IMG/VR virus record: IMGVR_UViG_3300042923_001459
Coordinates: 1-64,000 of that record
Length of the DNA stretch: 64,000 nucleotides
From: a virus
Reading direction: 5' to 3' (one strand)
Shown here: positions 31,066 to 37,990 of the stretch, piece by piece
Position numbering within the stretch: position 1 is the stretch's first letter
Layout of the letters: each line of letters begins with the position of its first letter
The notes under the pieces: generated by a model
What the model saw: the letters and a program-made list of their open reading frames with translations, nothing else
Databases searched by the model: none
Told to the model about the DNA's origin: nothing
Translations under genes and position numbers: made by a program

Positions 31066-32616
31066 TTAGAAAAATTCAACTGAATTAAAAATATTCTCCT
31101 TGATATAGTCAAACACACTTTTGTCTATTGATTTCAATTTATTTGGTTGATTTACATATGCTATAGTAGATTCAATTAAATAATCTTCTGCAGTATCTTG
31201 AGCCAGATAACTTATAAATGGATCTTGAAATACTGCAATACCAGTACCAATGTGTTTAGAATTTACTTTTTCAGTATATCTATTTTTAACCCATTCGGTA
31301 ACTGTAATCTTATCCCCAACAATTTTTCTAACAAGCATGTTCTCAATTAGTTGAGCATCGAAAGACATTGGAGAAACATAGTAAATGTTATCATAATCAA
31401 ATGACGCTATTTTAAAACGAAGTTTATCTTGTGCAATACAAGCTTCGTTATTAGCTTTAAACTCATTTTCATCTTTTGATAAATAGTGAGTCTTTACAGA
31501 TTGAAACCAATCATCTACATCTGTAATGTTATCGACAAATACAAAAGTTGTATCACTCATAAATTGCTTTGCATAAATTTGAAATTTCTTAATGAGCTTA
31601 ATAACTCTGTATTCCATCTCAATAGGTACATTTTTAAATTCAAAATTAGAAATCTTGAAATCAATATGCGTGTGTATTTCTTTATTGAGAAATGTTGATT
31701 TATGTTTCATGAATGGAGAAGTTTCTACGTGAGTATTAACTTCAGCCAATATACTTAAATCTGTAATTTGATTTCTATAGCTAATTACTGGGTCAATAGA
31801 TAATTTACAAAATGAATGATTAGTACCACCATTAACACCATAGTCGGATATTGAATCACTCAGGCTTGTAATTTTACCCGACCTAGCATTACAAATGGGA
31901 CAACACAGAGATTCATCTTCAGATATAAATACTACAGCATCAATACCAAGATTTTTAAACTCCTCAATTTGAGCTCTTCTAAATAACTGAATAATTTCTC
32001 TAGCTATTGCATCCATAAATTCATCAAATACTCCAGAAAAAGAATTCTCAACTACCTTAATAACTCCATTCATTTCTTCATCGGACAACTCTTGCTTACT
32101 ATATTCAAAATGAGTATAATCTTCATCACCATCTAAATTCCACTTTCCTTGGATTTTTTTAGAAGTTATTCTTTCAACTAGATAATTAACAATAGCATTA
32201 TCGAATTGAAGGGTGAGTTGTGTTAATTTATTTGACTTATAAAGATTAATGAATTGCTTGTCATTACTAGTAAAAGAGTATTTTTCACCATGATTTGGTT
32301 GTTGTTTTGCTAACTTTAGTTTCTTTCTAGTAATTAGTTTACCGCTATAGTACACACCTTCAGCATAGTAATCCATTAGAGAAATTATAGTTTGAACAAA
32401 ATCTCCCATTTCTTTTTCAATTATATTTCTCATAAAATTATTGCTAGATATAAGAGGTGCCGAAAGCACCTCTTTTTTAATTCTATCTTGAATGAACCCT
32501 AAAGTTTTTTCAAAACATTCTTTTGCTTCTTCATCGATAGACAAAATATATTTTTTAGCCAATTCACTCACCTGCATCTTCAACAACAATTCTCTCCAAC
32601 CTTCTTCAACAGCCAT
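31066..32616 (-). CDS. MuF-like minor head protein
   Basis: A 516-aa protein. Around residue 225-270 the sequence FISEDESLCCPICNARSGKI and then NHSFCKLSIDPVISY matches the MuF/SPP1 gp7 C-terminal signature (C-P-x-C...G-K...H-x-x-C). The gene follows the portal, the usual place of MuF proteins. The C-terminal 230 residues are extra and unrecognised; in MuF proteins such extensions are often variable or toxin-like domains, which I cannot confirm here. The start codon overlaps the portal stop. Confidence 0.72.
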   Translation of the reverse strand: MAVEEGWRELLLKMQVSELAKKYILSIDEEAKECFEKTLGFIQDRIKKEVLSAPLISSNNFMRNIIEKEMGDFVQTIISLMDYYAEGVYYSGKLITRKKLKLAKQQPNHGEKYSFTSNDKQFINLYKSNKLTQLTLQFDNAIVNYLVERITSKKIQGKWNLDGDEDYTHFEYSKQELSDEEMNGVIKVVENSFSGVFDEFMDAIAREIIQLFRRAQIEEFKNLGIDAVVFISEDESLCCPICNARSGKITSLSDSISDYGVNGGTNHSFCKLSIDPVISYRNQITDLSILAEVNTHVETSPFMKHKSTFLNKEIHTHIDFKISNFEFKNVPIEMEYRVIKLIKKFQIYAKQFMSDTTFVFVDNITDVDDWFQSVKTHYLSKDENEFKANNEACIAQDKLRFKIASFDYDNIYYVSPMSFDAQLIENMLVRKIVGDKITVTEWVKNRYTEKVNSKHIGTGIAVFQDPFISYLAQDTAEDYLIESTIAYVNQPNKLKSIDKSVFDYIKENIFNSVEFF

Positions 32617-34598
32617 TAATTCTCCGAATTCTTCTGTTGAGTCTCCGCTTGACGTCTCACTTTTGTCGTTTGTGAAGAACGGGGATCCGTAGACGTCTGA
32701 GTTTCTTCTTGAACCCCGCTTTGTACTAAAAAATCTGATAAATTGTTAGAGGAATGCTTTGGTCCAACTGATGGAGGTGGAGCATTCTGTTGTGATTTAT
32801 CATTTGGTGAAGGAGCTTTCTCTGTTGGAGCAGGTCCCTTACCAGGGAAACCAAATGCTTGAGGGTTTGGTCCTTTATCACCACCAGGTACTGGTGCTCC
32901 TGGTTTTCCCGGAGGAGTTGGTGGTGTTGGTCCATGTCCCGGTGCTCCTGGTGGCCCACTTGCTGGAGGATGAACTCCTGGAGGTCCTGGAGGATGTGGA
33001 GGTCCACCTGTAGGAGCACTTGGTCCGCCTGCTGCTGGGCCGCCTCCTGGAACTTTAGGAGCGTTGGAATCAAATACTGTTCCACGTTCTTTTTCAAGAT
33101 TTTTCATTTCGGTTTCAGGATCAAGCTTAAGCATAGGTAAAATAGTATGCATAGATACAAGACCTTTTGATTGCAATTGTTGAACAAAGTTTAAAACGGA
33201 TTGGTTAGAAGTCAAATCTTGTTGAGACCAAGAAATTTCAGGAATGATTAGATTCATTTCTTTTTTACTTGCCAATCTTCTTTGTTCTTTTTCGCTTAAA
33301 TACTTACTAGAAATAGTTCCAGTAGCTGGTTTATAGAAACCTTGAATTTCAGCAATAGGCTTGTAAACTTTTCTTCTAATCCAAGATTCCATCTTTAAAC
33401 GATAAGAAGCATAACGCTTAGCTAATGCATCCATACCAACTTGAGCATTAGCATATGTTGGACCAGTACCATCAACAAGGGCTTGGTTAATCATAAGACC
33501 ATTCATAAGTTCTTTTTGAATAAAATCAAACTCTTGATTCAGAGGAAGAATTTTTCCTGAAGAACCAACATAATCTGTTTGAAGGGCATAGTGATAAACT
33601 AGAACGAAGTTAGGGTCTTCATCGGCCATCATTAAAGTATCACGTAAAGAATCTAAATCTTCTTGTTGTGGCATTGGCTCACCAGGTGCACCAACTTTAA
33701 AGATACGTAATGGTGTGATGTGTCTATTTGCAATAGCGTTTTGTGCTTCTCTCAATTTATCCTTATAGATAAGAGTTTTGAAACAACGCATCATGATAGG
33801 TGTTCCCCAAGTTTCATACTGAGCAGCCTTATGAGCAATATGAGAAACAAGACGATTATCTAATTTCATGTTTCTACCCATACGTACTTGACGCACGACA
33901 TCTTCAGGTAATTGTTGATAGATTGAAGCATAATCTCCACGCGGTCCAGCAGAAACAATTGCTTTAACTGTTTCATCGGGAATAAGTTCAATAACTGGAT
34001 CACCAGCTAGAATTGAAGCTTTAATATCTACGAAGTCTGGATTTAAGAGTACAAATCTTTCCCACATTCCATCACTTTCATTTAATTGACCAAATGGGAA
34101 AACGTCTCCAATCTTCCAATACTCTAGTCCAATATCTAAAAGTAGACTTATTAAATCTAAACGATCGAATGCCATGTGATCAAAGAAATCTTTAATTCCA
34201 TTATCTGAAACTACATGATTAAAATCTGAAATTGGAAATTCAGTGTGTAAATCTAATGACGTAGCAATAATTGGTTCAGTTCTATAGAAATGTCTGCACC
34301 ATTCATTACGCTCCCTTCTGTCTCTTGGGAGCATTATGTTCATAGCTTGGAATAAAGGGTGATAGAAGTTAGGATTACCCATCTTAATATTACCCATTGA
34401 CGGATTAGCCATTTTTCTTTGTATGTTCTTAGGCAAGCCATTTTTATCTTGTAAAAGCGCACTACGCATCATAGCTCCGCCGCCATGATTATTGTTCATG
34501 CCACTATTTCCTGTTGCGTTCATCGCAGCTTGTTTTGCCATTTTAAAATCTGATTCGGTAACATTTGTGATGATACGATCACTCACGCGGTACACCAC
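32616..34598 (-). CDS. Portal protein with Pro/Gly-rich C-terminal tail
   Basis: A 660-aa protein. The central part (residues about 75-460) resembles T4 gp20-type portals of large myoviruses: NEWCRHFYRTEPIIATSLDL, LDIGLEYWKIGDVFPFGQL, LREAQNAIANRHITPLRIFK and KRYASYRLKMESWIRRKVYK. It forms the dodecameric DNA gate at one capsid vertex. From about 520 to 620 it carries a collagen-like Pro/Gly-rich stretch (GPPHPPGPPGVHPPASGPPG) that is unusual for a portal. GTG-rich start region; the MuF gene follows. Confidence 0.82.
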   Translation of the reverse strand: MVYRVSDRIITNVTESDFKMAKQAAMNATGNSGMNNNHGGGAMMRSALLQDKNGLPKNIQRKMANPSMGNIKMGNPNFYHPLFQAMNIMLPRDRRERNEWCRHFYRTEPIIATSLDLHTEFPISDFNHVVSDNGIKDFFDHMAFDRLDLISLLLDIGLEYWKIGDVFPFGQLNESDGMWERFVLLNPDFVDIKASILAGDPVIELIPDETVKAIVSAGPRGDYASIYQQLPEDVVRQVRMGRNMKLDNRLVSHIAHKAAQYETWGTPIMMRCFKTLIYKDKLREAQNAIANRHITPLRIFKVGAPGEPMPQQEDLDSLRDTLMMADEDPNFVLVYHYALQTDYVGSSGKILPLNQEFDFIQKELMNGLMINQALVDGTGPTYANAQVGMDALAKRYASYRLKMESWIRRKVYKPIAEIQGFYKPATGTISSKYLSEKEQRRLASKKEMNLIIPEISWSQQDLTSNQSVLNFVQQLQSKGLVSMHTILPMLKLDPETEMKNLEKERGTVFDSNAPKVPGGGPAAGGPSAPTGGPPHPPGPPGVHPPASGPPGAPGHGPTPPTPPGKPGAPVPGGDKGPNPQAFGFPGKGPAPTEKAPSPNDKSQQNAPPPSVGPKHSSNNLSDFLVQSGVQEETQTSTDPRSSQTTKVRRQAETQQKNSEN

Positions 34599-34691
34599 CT
34601 TCTCTGTTTTAACATCTAATATATGCTTAATATATTATGCAATTCTATTTTAATAATAAAATCATTGCACAAATTAAAAATAGCTTGCTAC

Positions 34692-34730
34692 AAAAAAGAC
34701 AAATACTCTTTTTTTGAGTATTTGTCTTAA
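34692..34730 (-). terminator. Strong terminator upstream of the portal promoter region
   Basis: AGACAAATACTC-ttttttt-GAGTATTTGTCT, a perfect 12-bp stem followed on the minus strand by TTTTTT, after the 34737 gene. Confidence 0.85.
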
Positions 34731-34736
34731 TATAAT

Positions 34737-35003
34737 TTATTTGTTTTTTGCTTTTAATTTGTGTTTTTTCAAACCATGATCAATTGAGTTGTGTAACATT
34801 TCATAATGTTCACTTTTATCATGTCCCTTACGACCTTTGATTCCATCAATATGACCACCATTTTCATGAAAATGATCAATAATATCTGCAAAGTGGTCTT
34901 GCTCAAGTCTTAAGCCTGAACGTCTAGTTACCAAATAACCGATTAGTTTTTCTAGTTCGCTTTTTGCTGCATAAGCAGCACTTTTTGCCATTAAACGTTT
35001 CAT
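34737..35003 (-). CDS. Small basic virion-module protein
   Basis: An 88-aa protein from MKRLMAKSAAYAAKSELEK (ATG at 35003, nine bases after GGAG). Short N-terminal basic tag of the MKRL-A form, then helices and a His-rich stretch (DIIDHFHENGGHIDGIKGRK). No family recognised. Confidence 0.6.
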   Translation of the reverse strand: MKRLMAKSAAYAAKSELEKLIGYLVTRRSGLRLEQDHFADIIDHFHENGGHIDGIKGRKGHDKSEHYEMLHNSIDHGLKKHKLKAKNK

Positions 35004-35018
35004 TGTCAACAACTCCAA

Positions 35019-35390
35019 TTAGAATAAGTCGTCATCTTCCTTTTCTTCCACTGGAGGAACATACGCTTTAATTGAAACTCCATCATCTTCAGCGGTAGTA
35101 ATGCCGCCTTCTTCTGTTTCAATTTCATAGTTATCTTTTCCATTTTCTGAAGCATAAGGACCATAGATGACAGTTCCGAAGATACCTCGTGTCTCTACTT
35201 GATCTCCAACCGCAAAATTAGCTTTCTTAGTTTTCTTTTTGGTTGTTTTGTTTTTCTTAACCAATCTGAAATCATCGAAGTACTCTTTTAAATCAGGGTC
35301 AAGGCCCCCGAACATCATAGCTTCTCTAGTAAAAGAATCCATGTCATCCATACTGCTATATGATTTTTTTAAACGTCCTTTATCTTTCAT
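35019..35390 (-). CDS. Small virion-module protein with KOW/SH3-like segment
   Basis: A 123-aa protein starting MKDKGRLKKSYSSMDDMD. A Lys-rich patch (KKNKTTKKKTKKANF) precedes a small barrel (FAVGDQVETRGIFGTVIYGP) similar to that of the 25565 protein. Acidic C-terminus. Role unknown. Confidence 0.6.
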   Translation of the reverse strand: MKDKGRLKKSYSSMDDMDSFTREAMMFGGLDPDLKEYFDDFRLVKKNKTTKKKTKKANFAVGDQVETRGIFGTVIYGPYASENGKDNYEIETEEGGITTAEDDGVSIKAYVPPVEEKEDDDLF

Positions 35391-35461
35391 TGCTCAATTA
35401 GCTCCTTAACCCTGAATTATTAATATATCTATATTATGCGGTTGGCCATATAAAAGTTTAA

Positions 35462-36595
35462 TTATTTTTTATGTTGAAAGATTTCTCCACTTCTCAAATC
35501 AACTGCGTATTCAGTACCACCTTTTGGTGAATACACGCCTTGGAAATGACCAGCAGTAGTGGATTTAACAAGTTCTTCACCTGTTTCTGGACAAATACCT
35601 TGTTGGAAGATTTTTTCAGCTACACCGCTAAGTTTTTCAACTTTATCTTCTCCACATGTGCATTCTCCATTTTCACAACCACAATCCTCGCAACAATCTT
35701 CGTCTTTATCTTTTTCACCAGGAACTTCAACTTTAGGTTCAAGCTCAGGTTTAGGTTCTTCTTCAGCAGGTGCTTCAACCGCTGGAGTTTCTGTTGCTAC
35801 TGGAGCATCATTAGTTACAGCTTGTTGAACTTCAGAAGGAGCGTGTTGTGATAACTCAACGCGACCAGCTGGAGAAGTAATGTCAACAGCTTTTTCTTTA
35901 GCGAGTTCTTGAGCTGATTGGTTAGCTGAATCAGTAAAGTGTTGAACTTCATCTTGAATAGCTTGAGTAGCACCTGGATCATCAACAAATTGTGGAACAC
36001 GAGCATATTGTTGTTCAATGCTAGATAGACGTTTCTCTAAAGTAGCAATAGTAGCTTCCAATTCTTCAAAGCCAGAAGCAATTACGTTCATAACTTCTTC
36101 ACCCTCAAGAACTTCATCTTCTTCGCCAACTGCAGCTTCTTTAGTTTCATTAACTGGTGGAACATCACAAGCTTCTTCTTCAACACTTGCAGTAATGTCT
36201 TCATCTTCACCCTCAAGGATTTCATCTTCTTCACCTAAGGAGAGAGCAAGTTTATCCAATTCGTTTGCTAAATCATCTTCTTTAACTTCTTCAGCAGCAA
36301 CAATCTCATTAGCATTAAGTTTGTGATCTACTTCTTCAACAGATTTAACATCTGGAATAGAAGTAACAGTGTTACCAAATTCATTTATAACGTTTGCGCC
36401 TTTTTCATCAAAAGCTACTCTAAAAGTTTCATCTTTCCATACAATTTTATCAAGGTCACCAACATTAATTTCAGCTACTACTTCTTCTTTAGTCTCCTCT
36501 TCTTTTGTGTCGACTTCAGCCTTTTTTGCTAATCCATTAATAAATTCTTCCATCCAAGCAGATAAACCTCTTTTTGAAACATGTTTGTTTTCCAT
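35462..36595 (-). CDS. Acidic scaffold-like protein with Cys cluster
   Basis: A 377-aa protein, very rich in Glu, Asp and Val, with a coiled coil (GFEELEATIATLEKRLSSIE) as in phage scaffold or core proteins. A dense cysteine cluster at about 300-318 (DCCEDCGCENGECTCGED) could bind a metal. The N-terminus contains NGLAKKAEVDTKEEE, a possible processing site. The internal scaffold role is inferred from composition and position among head genes. Good TAGGAG site. Confidence 0.55.
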   Translation of the reverse strand: MENKHVSKRGLSAWMEEFINGLAKKAEVDTKEEETKEEVVAEINVGDLDKIVWKDETFRVAFDEKGANVINEFGNTVTSIPDVKSVEEVDHKLNANEIVAAEEVKEDDLANELDKLALSLGEEDEILEGEDEDITASVEEEACDVPPVNETKEAAVGEEDEVLEGEEVMNVIASGFEELEATIATLEKRLSSIEQQYARVPQFVDDPGATQAIQDEVQHFTDSANQSAQELAKEKAVDITSPAGRVELSQHAPSEVQQAVTNDAPVATETPAVEAPAEEEPKPELEPKVEVPGEKDKDEDCCEDCGCENGECTCGEDKVEKLSGVAEKIFQQGICPETGEELVKSTTAGHFQGVYSPKGGTEYAVDLRSGEIFQHKK

Positions 36596-36747
36596 CTTGA
36601 AAAATCACTCCTAACAGAATTTTATATTGTCTTTGAACTTTAATTTAATTATTCAAAAACCAAAATGATAACTATCTATAATTATTACGTAATTATATTA
36701 GCCTTAACACTATAAAATATTTCACTTTTTAATATTTTTTATAATGC

Positions 36748-36984
36748 TTATTTTTTGAGTCTACTTCTCTTATTAGAGCTCATTAATTGATGTTCAGCAT
36801 AGTCAATTGGTTGTTCAAATAACCATTGCTGCGAAATTGAAGGTCCATATGTTTTTTTTGTTATCTCATCTTTATTATCAACTATTTCTTCTGGATTTCC
36901 AAAAAGAACGGGTACTGCTGAATAACCAGTACCCATACCGCCGGATTCATCGGCAATTTTTTTAAGTCTTGTTTTAGTTTCCAC
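36748..36984 (-). CDS. Small virion-module protein tagged at both ends
   Basis: A 78-aa protein with GTG start after GAGGTGG: METKTRLKKIADESGGMG, ending NKRSRLKK. It has no other recognisable feature, so most of the protein is the tag plus a short middle (WLFEQPIDYAEHQLM). Confidence 0.62.
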   Translation of the reverse strand: METKTRLKKIADESGGMGTGYSAVPVLFGNPEEIVDNKDEITKKTYGPSISQQWLFEQPIDYAEHQLMSSNKRSRLKK

Positions 36985-37003
36985 TCGGTACCACCTCTTT
37001 TTA

Positions 37004-37417
37004 TTACGAAAAACCTAAGAAGCTAGGTTTCTTGAGTAGTAAATTATGATAATAGTCATTTTTACCTTTGTTACGTGGATTAGATACAAATTGCTCTAAT
37101 TGCTTTTGAAGTACTGGTATTTGTTTTGCAAACTTCTCAGCACGCGATACTCCTTTAAAAGCAGTTAATAAATCTGAATACATTCTAAATGCAGATTTAA
37201 CATCTGGACCATCATAAAAAGAACTAGTGTTTGTATCATAATTAATATAAACTTGATACCATGGGTTCCAGTTTACAACTCTTGCGGATAGACCAACAAT
37301 GTCTCCACTTCCAAGAATTTCCGTATCAAGATCCATAGCGGGTGATGCTATCTTAGTCATCGTGTCTATATTGATTTTTGCCTCTTCTGATTTTTTCAAT
37401 TTTCTTAAACGACTCAC
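37004..37417 (-). CDS. Virion-module protein with N-terminal SRLRK tag
   Basis: Read from the GTG at 37417 (AAGGTG six bases upstream) it begins MSRLRKLKKSEEAKINID, fitting the other tagged N-termini; the GTG three codons earlier overlaps the binding site. TMTKIASPAMDLD lies near residue 25. About 137 aa, mixed fold, no family recognised. Its 5' end overlaps the 37353 gene by 65 bp in another frame. Confidence 0.6.
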   Translation of the reverse strand: MSRLRKLKKSEEAKINIDTMTKIASPAMDLDTEILGSGDIVGLSARVVNWNPWYQVYINYDTNTSSFYDGPDVKSAFRMYSDLLTAFKGVSRAEKFAKQIPVLQKQLEQFVSNPRNKGKNDYYHNLLLKKPSFLGFS

Positions 37418-37571
37418 GTGTATCACCTTGGCCTTTAACTGACTTTAAACTGCCGTCGTCACAGGATTCGCAGATTGTAATAATGGTTTTATCATCTAAC
37501 CATACCTTTTTAATCTCTTCTTCCGGGGTATAATTATTACAATCTGGCATACCGCACCTGAAAATTTTCAT
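37353..37571 (-). CDS. Small zinc-ribbon protein
   Basis: A 72-aa protein: MKIFRCGMPDCNNYTPEEE, then TIITICESCDDGSLK, giving a Cx4C...CxxC pair that probably binds zinc. Basic tail. Strong GGGGGA site. Unrelated to the CPIC/YWKEN family. Confidence 0.6.
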   Translation of the reverse strand: MKIFRCGMPDCNNYTPEEEIKKVWLDDKTIITICESCDDGSLKSVKGQGDTRESFKKIEKIRRGKNQYRHDD

Positions 37572-37603
37572 TTGCTTTCAATTTCCCCCAATAAACTATT
37601 ATG

Positions 37604-37978
37604 TTATTGTGACCATACTGGTCCATGAGGAGCAATAAAATCACTATCTGGTGGTCTATCTTGAGATCCACTATTTTCATACTCAATTTTTAAGCCAGGA
37701 ACAGGAATAATGCTTGATTTTTGAATATCATTAATCAAGTCAGTTTTTTCTAGCTCTTTCGATATACTTTCATTATTAGAGGTTTTGCGTAAATCTTTTA
37801 CAAGTTTACCTTCTAAGGCTGATTTTTTTTCAAGACTTGTTTTTCTTTCATCGGCTATTTTGTCTAATTTTGACATAGAACCCAATAATTGACTATAATC
37901 AATGCCAAGAGGCTGATTGACAGCCTCTTGGTTTTTTGGTAAGTTTGTTCTTTCGCTTGACTTAATGTAAGGATTCAT
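37604..37978 (-). CDS. Virion-module hypothetical protein
   Basis: A 124-aa polar protein. SMSKLDKIADERKTSLEKK near residue 35 is another tag-like stretch. Helical middle, Pro-rich end (QDRPPDSDFIAPHGPVW). Ribosome site AAGGAGAT. Confidence 0.6.
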   Translation of the reverse strand: MNPYIKSSERTNLPKNQEAVNQPLGIDYSQLLGSMSKLDKIADERKTSLEKKSALEGKLVKDLRKTSNNESISKELEKTDLINDIQKSSIIPVPGLKIEYENSGSQDRPPDSDFIAPHGPVWSQ

Positions 37979-37990
37979 ACCTACATCTCC

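Noticed and set aside
31066-32616. CPIC motif in the MuF-like protein as a link to the CPIC/YWKEN family
   Set aside because: The Cys spacing, the following G-K and H-x-x-C residues and the lack of the YWKEN helix fit the MuF signature; the match is coincidental.
32759-33140. Plus-strand ORFs opposite the portal Pro-rich tail
   Set aside because: They are antisense shadows of the GPP/PPG coding region, with no ribosome site and Val/Trp/Ser-rich products.
35540-36614. Several plus-strand ORFs opposite the acidic 35462 protein
   Set aside because: Glu-rich codons read in reverse give long open Ser/Phe frames; no ribosome sites and no plausible proteins.
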